In this document: positions 38,725 through 50,109 of the stretch, piece after piece
How the letters are laid out: the number at the start of each line of letters is the position of its first letter
Numbering within the stretch: the first letter of the stretch is position 1
From: Sipunculus nudus
Taxonomy: Eukaryota > Annelida > Sipuncula > Golfingiida > Sipunculidae
Direction of reading: 5' to 3'
Length of the DNA stretch: 64,000 bases
Assembly: GCA_026874595.1 (NCBI GenBank)
Contig: CM049321.1
Span: forward strand, 23,739,979-23,803,978
Notes under the pieces: model-generated
The model's input: the letters and a program-made list of their open reading frames with translations, nothing else
Told to the model about the DNA's origin: nothing
The model's database searches: none
Made by a program: the position numbers and the translations under genes

Positions 38725-41132
38725 TTAGTCCTGCTCCATTTCAGTTTCACATGACTGTGGCTCAGTCCGTCTAATTTCATTGTCCACAAACAGCTCGTAG
38801 TTCTTCAGTAAAAACTTGTACCTTTGGGTTGTAGGCATGGAATATGGCTCTCCCCAGACTGCTGTTTGTAGGAATCCTAAGGCCATACAATACCCGTCAG
38901 GATATGCCAGGTCAAACGTGTAGTACACGCTGACAAGCTGCACGATGACCTCCTCAAGACTGGTGGTATCACAGACAATGGTTTCAGTATCCGCCGAAAT
39001 GAAAACTCCAGCAACCTCCCCATTTCTTAAAAAGCATATTACCCTTGGCGAGGATCCAGGAGTCGTTCCAGTTTCTTCTTTAAATCCGAATCTGGTACAT
39101 CCTGAAAGTGGAGAAATTCAAAGTGGCCCATTAGATACATTTGCTTCAAAGTATCAAGAGAGCACTAATCATTATAAATATAGGGATTCATTTGCTAACA
39201 CTACAATCAGTCATTAATGATGTTTTCTTTGATTAAGATAAACGGTTTGAATTATTAACTATTGCCATTTTAAGATTCACATTTACCTTTTGAAGAGAAC
39301 TGACAATACCAAGACCCTAAACTTTATTGAATCATATAAAAAGAATATGAAGGAAATGTTACAACGATAATTTGCTTACTAATAGGATATAATTACCCTT
39401 TTCTCTATTATAGTAAAATTACTTCACAATTATTCATTTTAAAACAATAAGAAAAGCTTATATTTTTTAGATAGTGCCACTTCTTACCTCATAAGCTTCA
39501 AACAAGGGCTCTGACTTGTTCTTTCCCTTGGTTGCTCCCACTCGCTTTTGCAGGAACTGCAGTGCCTTTACCGGGGTAGGAGCCTGCAAAAAATGAAGTT
39601 CGATTGAGCAATTCAATAAAATGTGAAGGATTGTTTAAAATGATATTCAGTAAAGAATCTGAAAACTTCCAAGTGCCATTAGCATATATACTGCGGAATA
39701 CTCCTAATTGTACATGTAACGGAGAACTTTTTCTCTCAAAATAAAGAAACATAATTTATCAACATATTTTTTTGTAAAGCATTTTACAAAAAAATAAATG
39801 TCTCTGCCATGGATGGGTCGTTTTGATCATTCCTGTCTGTGTGTATGTGTGTTTGTAAAACTTTCCCCTTTGCTTTATTACCAAATAAATTATTAAATGT
39901 ATAAACCAGGAGCCAGAAAACCTCCTAGAGATTATTAACCTAGATCCGTAAAACAGGGTTGAGTGAAATCAAATCCTATTTTGTATTTAACGAGTGATCA
40001 AATAAGGAGATTCTAACCTTTGCTTCCTTTTGAAGGAATGTTATTAGATGCTTGCTATTTGTGGTCATCTCTGTCACCTTATCAGGCCCGTAAACAGTGG
40101 TTAGGCTAACGTCATGTACCACCTGCAAAGGAATTTTACACAAATTGTTAATATCTGTTCGTAAAATCCAGAATTTTAAAGTACATATGTATCAGCTGAA
40201 TTCCAATCTGATTTACGTTATTTCTTCGTATACATTACAGTTATATATGATGCAAACCTCTGTTTATTTTAGGATAGAAATTTAACTATCGTTATGAAAA
40301 CACATCTCCAATATATGATTTGAAGATATAAAATAATACACAGCACAAATGAATAATTTATATACATTACTTGTACTGAAAGATGACCAATCATTTAATG
40401 TCATATACAAATTAAACAGAGAAATTTGAAACTCACATTTTTGGCAAGTTGCAAGCACGGGTACACTTCCAGTATAGGGGTCAGCTGACCGCCAGGATGA
40501 GATTTCAGGAGTTCCACTCTGTGTCGCTTCGTAAACTTCATGAGTCGCTGTACTTGTGTTGGGTTTCTTTTGCCAACAGGCTTCCCCCACTCTCGCTGTA
40601 GCGCTGCCATCCTCGGTGCCTTCCTCCTCATCCACCTGCTCCGTGGCCTGTTGGCGAAACACTGGCTGTTGGTTCACCTTCTTGTTGCCTGTCGTCACTG
40701 TCCCACCTTGAGACTTCCTCTTGATGTCCATCCTCATCCTGCGGATTTTGATCGCCAATGACCTGTTGAATGCTAACCTGAAAAAAAACCGTAAAACTTA
40801 AGCCAAAATTTATTTAAATTTGGGGAAAATATAAACCTTATTATGTGCATCCAAAATTACAACTGAATAATTGAAATGTATATCATTTAATCTCTTAGGA
40901 ATAAAAGTTGACTTATAGCTGCCAATAGCTTACACTTACGAGCTCCATATCTGTGTAAAACTTAGATTCATTTAATGCATATTCCTTTATATTTATTTGT
41001 GACATTAGACTAACAACCGCAAAATTAATATCGAGAATAAACGTTTTACATAGGAATACCCACAAATATAATCAAAATACTTGACAATAAGATTTATCTT
41101 GTATGATTCCCTGATGAGAAATCTAATCATGG

Positions 41133-41192
<60 letters not shown>

Positions 41193-41468
41193 AACGAAGT
41201 AATAATAAATGTTATAGAAGACATACCCATGGCTTTTTCCCCAGGTAGTCGAAGGGCTCCCTTGTCATTCTTCGTCCGATGGTCAAGTAGTGGGCCTGTG
41301 ACGTCTCGTGACTTTTAAGGACTGGCCAGAAATGCCAGGCTGTCTGCTCCACTTCCTTCCTCCACAACTTCCTCATATCCGGTCTGGGAGATGCCAGCTC
41401 ATCGCCAATATCTCCACAGAATTTAGGAAGCTGTATGCTTTCTAGATCTTTCAGAATTTGCAGAATGT
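38725..41468 (-). pseudogene. SAMD3-like multi-exon gene, 5' incomplete, two single-base frameshifts
   Basis: Exons in minus-strand order: 41227-41468, 40437-40777, 40018-40122, 39488-39583 and 38725-39101 (stop). All have GT/AG and the junctions are phase 0. The protein resembles the widespread, uncharacterised 'SAMD3-like' family of fish and invertebrates: YLTIGRRMTREPF; then KRNPTQVQRLMKFTKRHR with HPGGQLTPILEVYPCLQ; then a C-terminal domain with VICFLRNGEVAGVF and a region of YYTFDLAYPDGYCMALGFLQ type. The exons at 40437-40777 and 38725-39101 are each one base short of a multiple of three, and the frame breaks near 40630-40660 and 39040-39075. Upstream exons, including any SAM domain, were not found. 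Either this is a young pseudogene or both gaps are sequencing errors next to G runs. Function is unknown; its position inside a candidate transposon suggests a mobile-element passenger gene. Confidence 0.65.
41136..41189. repeat. (AT)n microsatellite
   Basis: About 54 bases of AT, in the intron between the first two visible exons' upstream side of the SAMD3-like gene (just 3' of the exon ending at 41227). Confidence 0.95.
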
Positions 41469-41924
41469 CTAAAATAAGAAGTTGAAACTTATGTAGCTTT
41501 AGAATTCTCCTTTTTTAGAGTCTGTTTTTCTTAGAGATGATTTTTATTGATATACATAAATAAGGTTGAGATAAATAAAACTGAAAAAGTATTTATACAG
41601 TATTTGCATTATTAAAGCATATCCTGCCATCTTACACCTAATTTTTTTTATTGAAGTATCAATAAACATATTTGGAACAAGTTAAACAAACGATACAAAG
41701 TTTGGAAAAATATATGACCAAGAAAAATAAGTTGGGAGAAATTATTTGATTGTGTTAAAATTTATGTTAAAATTTATTTGTATGATTACACTAGTACCTG
41801 TTGGTTATGGTACTCTTTGTTGAACCCCAAACCTCGACCCATCCTCTGAGATATGCGGAGGAAACCATTCAATTGATGAAGAACGATTCACCCTCCTGTC
41901 TCAGTTCGCATAGAACTGTATTGT

Positions 41925-42240
41925 CACGGAACCTAATATAAACAGATCACGTATGCGTGATGAACACAAATTTTGTAATGGAGATAAAAACAAATGAGAT
42001 TCTGTAACACTAGGCAGCGTGAGATGTCTAGGGGAATGAATAAAGAAGTCGGTGTTTTTTTTTTTTTTACAAATAACTATAATTTATTCTTAAAACAATC
42101 CTAACATTACAATACACTGAATCAATACAATTAAACAGTAAAACAGCGGTTTCACAACAAGTCAATACAATCACATAGAAAAATAATGTGCACAGTACCT
42201 GGATACCAACTCCATCACAACGATAAGTCCTTTAAATGTA
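41925..42240 (+). repeat. Direct-repeat block, right copy (partner 35460-35730)
   Basis: Shares AACAGATCACGTATGCGTGA, CACTAGGCAGC, ATGTCTAGGGGAATGAATAA, CAATACAATTAAACAGTA and TGGATACCA with the left copy, with indels between. The remaining sequence to about 42900 has no partner in the left copy and no recognised gene. Confidence 0.8.
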
Positions 42241-43600
42241 AACTCCCGGAGAATGAAAGTCCAGTGTAAAGCTCTTGCAACAATCCAGAAAGTAAACCGA
42301 AGTCCAAATGCATAAAATCCAGGAGAAAGTCTTTGAAAGTCTACAATTGCCGCATTAGTCGGATAAGGTCCTTGAATCTGACATACGCTTCTGCGTCCGC
42401 TGGAATCTTCTCTGCTCTCTCTCTGCCCTACCGTTCTAAAACGCAGCCCCTTCATATAATTTCACACCTCAAGCCGAGAATTTTCCACTTCTCGAACATT
42501 CTATAAGGACCCTACTCAACAGTAAAGCGCGTTTCAGGAATTCTCTAGAAAACATCGCCGTGCCTCTACACACCATGGTGTACACGTGATCTCGCCCCAA
42601 GCCAGCATAACAACAAGAGTTCAACCAGTACGGATTAAACATAGAATGTAATACGCGGCCAGACACGAGTGCCACAACAGGAGTTACGCCCGTGTCACAT
42701 AATAAAAAAGAGCACCTGTAATAGTATTAATTGTTTATATGCCCCTACTAGTTCCTCGCTTTTTCTCAAGCCGAGGTGTAACCAACAAGTCAATTTTCTG
42801 ACACAGCATATTTCTTTGGACAAGCCACAACGCAGACAAATATTCCCTTTTGTTTTTTCTCCTAGAAAGCTCAGTATTTGATCGCCATGAAGAGACAGGA
42901 TTTTTCGGCGATAATCGAGAGGTGGGAACACGCGCGTCGGTAAATTTGACACCGAAAATCGGCCACTTATATTGAGCCGATTTTCAGCCGATTTTGAAAT
43001 AATCTGCCCAAGAAGTCGCCCGACATAGTCGCTTGATAAAATCGGGTAGTGAGCACCCGGCTTGAGCCTGCTACCAGTCGGTGACTAGTTACAGACTGAG
43101 CTTGTAGGTATAAAATGTTTCATCGCCTCAAGGCAACTTCTTTTGTCCCCTGGAAAGAAAGATGAATTAATTCCGATGTGGATTCAAACACCGTGTCCGT
43201 ACAAGATAGCGCCCGAATACCGAAACCAGAAAAAGGGCATGTGAATAGATAGTTGTGGTACTGGTCTGCTCTAGTGAGCTGTGGCTGATACTGTGATAGT
43301 TTTTTTTATCACTCATATTGGTTGTAACAGAAATTTATCATCTTCTATATTAAATCAACGCGGTAAACTCTATCATCTCAAGTCTGCGACCGATCGCTAA
43401 ACGCCAATTGCAAGCAGTCGCAGACTGTCGACGACTGATATCCTACATTCCCCGACTGTCTGCGACTGGTCGCAGATAAAAATTGCAGGAAAATCGCCTG
43501 TGGGCGGCAGGCTTTGAATTATACAAATTACTCATCCTGACATCCTGAAAAAATATCTAACATGCAAGTCTAGAAAAATAACCTACTCGGATGATAACTA

Positions 43601-43760
43601 CAGTAGAACCCCACAATTACGACCACCTTAAGGACTGACCAAAGTGGTCGTAATTTGGGGGTGGTCGTATTTGTGAAACTCTTAAGTTACCTGGATCGTA
43701 TATTCTGGACCAAGAAAAGTGGTCGCAATTGCAGGGTTGTCGCAAGGCGGGGTTCCACTG
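43601..43760. mobile_element. 160-bp MITE, CAGT termini, TA target duplication
   Basis: Left end CAGTAGAACCCCACAATTAC and right end GCGGGGTTCCACTG are inverted repeats with subterminal GACCAC/GTGGTCG words. TA flanks both sides (43599-43600 and 43761-43762). It is a Tc1/mariner/pogo-type MITE, 33 bp 3' of the lectin relic C exon. Confidence 0.85.
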
Positions 43761-43793
43761 TATAAGGTTCATGTTTAATTTGCTAACGTTTAT

Positions 43794-44000
43794 CAGAAGG
43801 TGGACATCTTCCATCTGACAGAGCTTGTTGGCGTTCTACGCCAAACATGATGCAGATATTCTTGTATGTGTGAATTCGGATACAAATTGGCCGTTCATAT
43901 CTGGTACACAGGTCACCATATGCAGCCGGAGTCAAGATCGCCTTTTTGTGGATGCGTTTCAGCTCAGTATTCGGGGAGTATATCGAGTGCGAATTAGATG
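43794..44000 (-). pseudogene. Lectin relic C: isolated cysteine-rich module exon
   Basis: After an acceptor (GGTAGTAGCAG) the frame reads the lectin module: TELKRIHKKAI, then YGDLC, RPICIRI, KNICIMF and GRCPPS. Its length (207 nt, phase 1 to phase 1) matches a functional module exon. Two changes suggest decay: the first cysteine of ECxDLC is tyrosine, and the donor aligned with lectin B's TCTG|GTAAAAG is TCTG|ATAAACG. No CTLD exon is visible downstream, only a MITE and transposon sequence. It could still be an exon skipped in some transcript. Confidence 0.7.
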
Positions 44001-44556
44001 CTGCTACTACCACCAAAAGAAAATGCAATTACAATATATCATACCCTTAGATTTCACTAATGTTACTGAAATATCTCATATAGGTTGGTATTGTGAAAGT
44101 GTTCACGAAGTTCAACTTTGGTGTAAATCCAAGCATAAATAACCCCGGAATGAGTGCTTAATGATTTTTATAGCACATTTTACCACTTTCACGTGTTGTA
44201 TGTGACCACACGCCCATCTATCGAGCATGATACGTTACGTCACGTGCGAGTTGACGTCACGCCACGTGCCATTCCCCTGAAAAGTGTCAATAAACCAATG
44301 TACATCATTGGTGGTGGGGGTTGTTCGTTATGTTTATAGTTTAGTATACAGTAATACCACGATGTTCAGGGCGTTTTTCAAAATATATTCAGTCAAAAAG
44401 TACCAAGATATAACACAGGTTTAATTAAAATTCCATATCACTATCTTCTTCGCAGGGTTTGCGTCCCCATATCGAACGCTTTTTAATTTCAATATGGTAT
44501 TTAAACTATTAACGATATTCTCTGGATAACAGGGATTTTTTTAAGCTATTTATATA

Positions 44557-45032
44557 CAGTAAGACGCCTGTATTACGGAAACCATCGGGACTGGATAAAA
44601 GTGGCCTTAATACAGGAGAGGCCGTTTACAGGATTTGACCAGAATGGGGGGGGGGGGGGGGTAATGTAACACGAAACCAAGTTCTAATCTTTATTACAAT
44701 CAACAAAATAAATGTATATACAGAGTATTTGTATAATTACTGTTATCAATATAATATGTGTGAGCGGACTCTTGTGTAATTATATTGAGGTCAGAAGTAG
44801 CCGCTCGATTTGTTAAGCCCATGTCACGGAGTCACTGCCCCTGGCCGCAATTGAGCCTTTTCCCGGCCTGCGGGACCGAGAGACCTGGCCGTAATACGGA
44901 ATAGAGGAGTGACCGTAATTGACAAGAAAACGATTATGAAATATAACGTTCGAAAATTCGGGACCGGAAAATCTGACCGTTATAGACGTGTTGACCGTTA
45001 TTGAGGCGTGGCCGTTAGCAGGCGTTCTACTC
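44557..45032. mobile_element. 476-bp MITE, TA target duplication
   Basis: The left end CAGTAAGACGCCTGTATTAC and the inverse right end GAGTAGAACGCCTGCTAACG match closely, flanked by TA on both sides. Internal words GGCCGTTTACAG and GGCCGTTAGCAG echo the ends. It holds a 16-base G run (44646-44661). No coding capacity. Confidence 0.75.
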
Positions 45033-47717
45033 TATATATATAACAAAATAATTGAAATTGGTTACAATCGGAGTCTGCGTTGTGTGTATGCCTATCCTGG
45101 AATATGATAAAAGGCAGTAGTCCGTAAGACTGTGTGATTTCTTTTTTTTTTTTTGTTCTGTATTGATTGTTAAATGAGAGTTTACTTTCCTTAATTTCTG
45201 ACTCATTGATATCCAAATTACATGGGCGCGATACAGTACATTTTTTATTTCTTTGAACAGTCAAGTGCAATGGATAACACGATAAACTTGAAGGAATCTA
45301 AGAAATCGCATGCTCCATACGCACATTCGACGTTGTCGAAGATAAAGCAAATAATAAGTACAGCGTCTCCATATTCAATTCAAATATGACCAGGCTAATG
45401 ATGAACACGAGAGGATTATTAAAGGTACCATTCTGAGATATCGATTACATTGGTATTTCAGCAGTGACACCAGTGTACCAACATATTTATATTTTGCAAG
45501 TGATTTGAATCTTTCTCGTCTTCAGTATTTGATATTTAATTAAATATTGGAGTTGTTGACTCTGATTTAATATCACTAAGGAAAAATCTATGTCAAACGG
45601 AGTAAAATCATAATTCTGTCAGAACAGACTATGAATAATCCTGTGCTTTTGTTAAAAAAAACTTTGTAGTACAAACCTTTGTAGTACATGCGCTAAACTT
45701 AAATGTAAACACAATACCAATTAAAGAAAATGCGCTTATCTTTTTAACAGGTGGGTAATCTCTACTAATATGTATTCATGCAATTATGTAGTGTGAACAG
45801 GAAAAAAATGTATACATCAAAGCGAGAGAAAAAAATGTGATTATTAAATATGAATATCCTTTGAATTCTGAAATCTTTTTTGCAATTTGAGTAACATAAC
45901 TGGTATCTGTGATATTAACAATATTCAATATCTGCCTTCCTCCTCTCTTTTTTTCTTTCTCTCTCTGTCTATCTCTCTCTCTCTTTCTGTTCTGGCAATG
46001 TTTTGGTGAAGATATGCTGTAGTAAATGACAAAAACATTTCCTTCCAGCCCTTATGCCTTGATTAGGTTATTAATATTGCAACACGATAACATAAACATA
46101 CAAACATATGACACGCAAAAGTGATAAATTAAGGCTTATGTATGTCAATAAGAGATCAAAGATAACAGAAATACTACCAATTTATGTTTTTGGGTGGAAT
46201 GCCGTGTTATAAAGGGACACAATACAGATTGTATGAACATTTTTTAATCGAGAGTAAGTCAATATTGCCGTGGTAGTCGATATACATGTAGCACTTCATT
46301 TTTTTCCCGGAACATATTAGTAGGACAACATGTTGGAAATAACCCACTGGCATTATTCTCACTATTCGTTCATAATTTTGTGGATAGTGGTTGTCTTGAA
46401 TAAGGACTGTAACCTTCCTCTCAGTCTGAAAATTTCTCAGTATTTAACCCTTAGAAAACAATTGTTTACATTATCATACTGTAACAAGCGAATGGTTAGA
46501 TTAGCATTCACGATTGATAAACATCGTTTCATAGTCATGAATATGTGAATGTTGAGGCGAACTCTAGCCGATAGCGTTAGCATTACTTTTCGCCATTTCC
46601 TCTAATATTCAAAATTAAACTGAGCCAGAGTTATCCCTTTAATATTTTCGACCAACGGGTGCTTATTGTAAATTTACAATAATTTATAGAATTGATATTA
46701 AAGCCTTTAGACCAATACACATAATTTTATGCCTTTATCCCCTCTTCCACATCTTCATGTATCACAGAATAATCGCAAAATGTCTTTACGAAATGACTAT
46801 AGTATTATGAAACCAAAACCACCGATCCTTAATCTAATGTTTGAGGAATAAAGCAAGTGAAATATTGTCTAGCCGTGACAACCCGACTCGGTAGGCAATC
46901 GGATAATTGGGCTGGTAAGCCTACTCGAGTCGTGATACAAGTTATATCTAGGAATGTATCGCAGTGTTCTTGCATCAGGTTGCATTCATATTGTGGCAAA
47001 CGGCCCATATAATCTCAATATTCTGCTAAAAATAATGAATTTACACAATAGTATTCATGTGAACTCACAACCTAAACTGAAACACCGTCTCCATGGACAC
47101 GGGTCATTTCCTGTATCGCCTGCAAGGAGCCTGCGTCCTGTAACCCGTGCGAACCATGTTTGTGTTCATACGCTCATAAATTAAACTGAACTCCACACCT
47201 GCATTTCAACTGACATGCATTTTTACGGTACCATTATATTTAGTGACCAAGAAAGAAAATAAATAAAAATCCCATAAAATAAATGCAACTCTTTGTGGAA
47301 ATGCAGAGGTCTCAGTGACACACTGTCAGATGATTTATATTACACAAATGATTCAACCTCGAAATAGAAAACTGTGGAAATAAACAGATCGCTCAGTTAT
47401 GAGCCAACCGCCAAACAACGAATTAGTGCGAAAAGTTGAAGCTGCAATAGATCATATATCACAAACACGATATTGTCGTTTCGTCTATAGAATAATGTCT
47501 AATGAAGGTACAGCGCTGTCAAATAGCGTTATTCACAGTAGTATGGATTATATTATCACTTGGAATTATATATTTTTGGTCCAAGCGAAATTATTGGGAT
47601 ATACCGTTCATCAATTATCGAAATGTTTGTGCCTATGCAGAATAATTTTGACAGCGTGAACATATTTGGAAAAAAATATTCAAATATAAAAAACTGATTA
47701 ACAATGCACAGACATCT
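45033..47717. other. Intergenic spacer
   Basis: No supported gene. Contains a polypyrimidine tract (about 45935-45990, CTCTCT-rich). Open frames at 46330-46548 (+), 46954-47184 (+) and 47399-47659 (+) are short and unrecognised. It separates lectin relic C from zinc-finger gene 1. Confidence 0.5.
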
Positions 47718-47723
47718 TTTATT
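47718..47723 (-). terminator. Candidate polyadenylation signal of zinc-finger gene 1
   Basis: TTTATT on the plus strand reads AATAAA on the minus strand, about 370 nt beyond the stop codon. Another copy lies at 47793-47798. Position is reasonable, but AATAAA is common in such AT-rich DNA. Confidence 0.3.
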
Positions 47724-47837
47724 TAGAAAAAAGGGAAAAAAAGTTATGGTTCTCAGGCACTTTTTTCAGAAACCAGTGCGGGCGGGCGAATTTTTATTTT
47801 ACCTGTTTAGTATGTTTCGATACAAGATGTCATATGA

Positions 47838-48095
47838 TCAGGAAAAAGCGTGAACATTCTGTTGTTTGTATGCGTAGGTGATTCGTTAACCCAACAGCTA
47901 GACGGAAACATTTGCCGCGATGCTCTCAATTGTATGGTTTCTCTCTGGTGTAGGTCCTTCATGTGATTTCCAGGTCTGCCTTATGACAGAAACGTATTTT
48001 GATGTGTTTTTTTAGGGCTGATAAACTAGACAAACATTTGCCACAGTGTTCACATTCAAATTGATTCTTTCCAGTATGTGAGCGGATATGCTTCT
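47838..48095 (-). pseudogene. Decayed 3' zinc-finger tract of gene 1
   Basis: Directly beyond the frame end, another frame continues the array: [20 protein letters not shown], a complete finger with CEHC and LSALKKH, then broken pieces (IRFCHKADL; TREKPYN; EHRGKCFRLAVGLTNHLRI). The switch is caused by one missing base in the TGTGACGATGTGGC codons at about 48125. At least three former fingers are now outside the frame. Confidence 0.8.
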
Positions 48096-50105
48096 TCAGA
48101 GAATCTGAACGTGAGAAATACTTGCCACATCGTCACATTTGAATGGTTTGATTCCAGAGTGCGAACTTAAGTGTGCATTCAGATTAGAAGAACATGAGAA
48201 ATATTTACCACAATGCTCACAAAGAAACATTTTCTCTCCAGTATGGATTCTTTTGTGTTTGGCCAGATGGGAGGATACAGAGAAACATTTCCCACATTGT
48301 TCACATTTGAATGGTTTCTCTGCTGTATGTATGCGCAAATGATCCTTTAACCCACCAGTCACACGGAAACATTTGCCACAGTATTCACAAGTGTATGGTT
48401 TCTCTCCGGTATGTGTCCTTATGTGATTTTTCAGGTCTGACTTATAACAGAAACATTTGCCACAATGATCACATTTAAAAGGTTTCTCACCTGTATGTAT
48501 TTTGTGGTGGTCCTTCAGGACACTTGAACTTGAGAAATACTTGCCACATTGTTCACATTTGAATGGTTTTATTCCAGTATGTGACCTTACGTGTACATTC
48601 AGATTAGAACAAGAGAAATTTTTACCACCTGGTTTATAATTAAATCTTTTCTCTCTGATATGCGTCCTTAGGTGCTTCTTTAGCAAATCCTGCAGACGAA
48701 AAGATTTGCAACAGTGTTCACATTTGAATGGTCTTTCTTTTGTATGTGTGCTTAAGTGTCTCTTTAGCGCACCCTGTAAACGGAAATAGTTGCCACATTG
48801 TTTACATTTGTACGGTTTCTCTCCAGTATGTATCCTGATGTGACATTTTAGATGAGTCTTTTGGGAGAAACATTTGCCGCACTGTTCACATTTAAATGGT
48901 CTCTCACCAGTGTGTGTTTTAAAGTGTCTCTTTATAGCGTATGAAGAAGAGAAACATTTCCCGCATATTTCACATTTAAATGGTTTTTCTCCACTATGTG
49001 TGCGGGAGTGTGCATTTAAGTTAGAAGAACAAGAGAAATATTTGCCACACTTTTCACACTTGTATGGTTTCTTATCAGTATGCGACCTCATGTGACGTTT
49101 CAGGTCAACCTTTAGACGGAAGCCTTTGCCGCATTGTTCACATTTAAAATTTTTCTCTGCAGTATGTCGGCTGAAATGTTGCATTAGAAGATATGAGCGA
49201 GGGAAGCATTTACAGCATTGTTCACATTTGGATGATCTCTTCATAGCATGTGGATTCTTGTGTGAACTTAGATCACTTTCACAGGTAAAGACTTCCGAAA
49301 AATGCTTACACTCAATTTTATGTTCCTGGGAATGTTCACCAGAGTATTGTTGAGATTCTGTTAGATCCAAGAAACTGTTTTCCCAAATCACATTTCTATC
49401 TTTCAGTATCTTTGCATGAGTTTCTAGATGTTCCATGAACGTTTCTTCCAGGAAAAACTTTTCACAAATCTGACATTTAAAAATCCCATCTGCATAACTA
49501 ATTCTCGTTGTATCATCAATTCTAGCTGTATCATTCATTCCGTCTCTATCCCCAATTCCAGATGTATCATTTATTCCGTTTGTATCACTGCCTCCATCTA
49601 TACCATTATCTGTCAAGTCTTGCATACTTTCAGAATTGACTGAATATAAGTCTGTTTCCTCTTCCGGAGCATCATAGACATCAGTTCGGATATATACTGA
49701 AATTTCCTGTGTGTTTCCATCAATAGGCAAAGCATTACATATCAAGTTTCGTGAATCCTCCGCTACGCAAAATGTATGTTTAATTGTCGTACTTGGAATC
49801 CTATGCAAACCGCCCACGTCTTTTTCCACAAAGTCTGCATAGGATGATTTTGTAGAGTTTATTTTAAACTGGTCTCCCTTGAAATTATCTAAACTGTCTA
49901 CATCACCTGAACAATTGAACAGCTTATTTCTTTGACTATTCTGGATCAGGTCAACTCCTTCCTCTTCCTTAATATACAGGCTATTCTGGATTTGGTTAAC
50001 CATATTCTCTTCTGCAATGTGTAGACTGCTCTGGATAGGATCAACTCCATTCTCCTTTTTAACAGTCATCCCCAGGTCTTGTAGTGCTAATTCTTCTGCA
50101 TCCAT
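48096..50105 (-). CDS. C2H2 zinc-finger protein 1 (669 aa, 13 intact fingers)
   Basis: Probable nuclear DNA-binding transcriptional regulator. The acidic N-terminus has three imperfect repeats ending in IQSSLHI, IQNSLYI and IQNSQ (residues 17-58), and SUMO-consensus-like VKKE (15-18) and IKEE (45-48). Residues 166-208 are rich in short GI-DT repeats. One isolated finger (CQIC...HLETH, about 211-231) precedes the array from residue 294. I count 13 intact C2H2 fingers and two degenerate ones ([17 protein letters not shown]), most with TGEKP-type linkers. I see no KRAB, SCAN, BTB or ZAD domain. The ATG at 50105 follows an in-frame TGA in the same exon, and an acceptor lies at 50171-50173, so the 5' UTR is spliced. 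The last finger is cut by a frameshift, leaving a short non-finger tail. Targets are unknown. Confidence 0.9.
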   Translation of the reverse strand: MDAEELALQDLGMTVKKENGVDPIQSSLHIAEENMVNQIQNSLYIKEEEGVDLIQNSQRNKLFNCSGDVDSLDNFKGDQFKINSTKSSYADFVEKDVGGLHRIPSTTIKHTFCVAEDSRNLICNALPIDGNTQEISVYIRTDVYDAPEEETDLYSVNSESMQDLTDNGIDGGSDTNGINDTSGIGDRDGMNDTARIDDTTRISYADGIFKCQICEKFFLEETFMEHLETHAKILKDRNVIWENSFLDLTESQQYSGEHSQEHKIECKHFSEVFTCESDLSSHKNPHAMKRSSKCEQCCKCFPRSYLLMQHFSRHTAEKNFKCEQCGKGFRLKVDLKRHMRSHTDKKPYKCEKCGKYFSCSSNLNAHSRTHSGEKPFKCEICGKCFSSSYAIKRHFKTHTGERPFKCEQCGKCFSQKTHLKCHIRIHTGEKPYKCKQCGNYFRLQGALKRHLSTHTKERPFKCEHCCKSFRLQDLLKKHLRTHIREKRFNYKPGGKNFSCSNLNVHVRSHTGIKPFKCEQCGKYFSSSSVLKDHHKIHTGEKPFKCDHCGKCFCYKSDLKNHIRTHTGEKPYTCEYCGKCFRVTGGLKDHLRIHTAEKPFKCEQCGKCFSVSSHLAKHKRIHTGEKMFLCEHCGKYFSCSSNLNAHLSSHSGIKPFKCDDVASISHVQIL

Positions 50106-50109
50106 TTTT

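Larger units (their letters stand above)
35018..43062. mobile_element. Candidate ~8-kb TIR element enclosing the SAMD3-like gene
   Basis: The left edge AGCCGGCGGCTCACTTACCG and the right edge, read inversely, AGCCGGGTGCTCACTACCCG are similar and both continue into GATTTTATC. Both subterminal regions are rich in CGGCCGATTTT words. TGA flanks each edge (35015-35017 and 43063-43065), a possible 3-bp target duplication. Related blocks in direct orientation lie inside each end (about 35460-35730 and 41925-42240). The interior holds a multi-exon gene and a minisatellite. Against it, 35025-35236 alone also has inverted ends (GGCTCACTTACCG, and AGTGAGCC at its right), so the edges could be two independent small MITEs. 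Confidence 0.45.

Noticed and set aside
40282-40758. 158-codon minus-strand open frame starting MAIKIRRMRM
   Set aside because: It is a wrong frame of the SAMD3-like exon and runs into the intron. The family-like residues are in the other two frames, before and after the frameshift.
35460-42240. Direct blocks as LTRs of a retrotransposon
   Set aside because: They have many indels and unequal lengths, lack TG...CA ends and primer-binding sites, and no gag or pol sequence lies between them.
48139-49643. Several plus-strand open frames of 67-75 codons
   Set aside because: They are antisense shadows of the zinc-finger array of gene 1. Their periodic CSHLNG-type text is the complement of finger codons.
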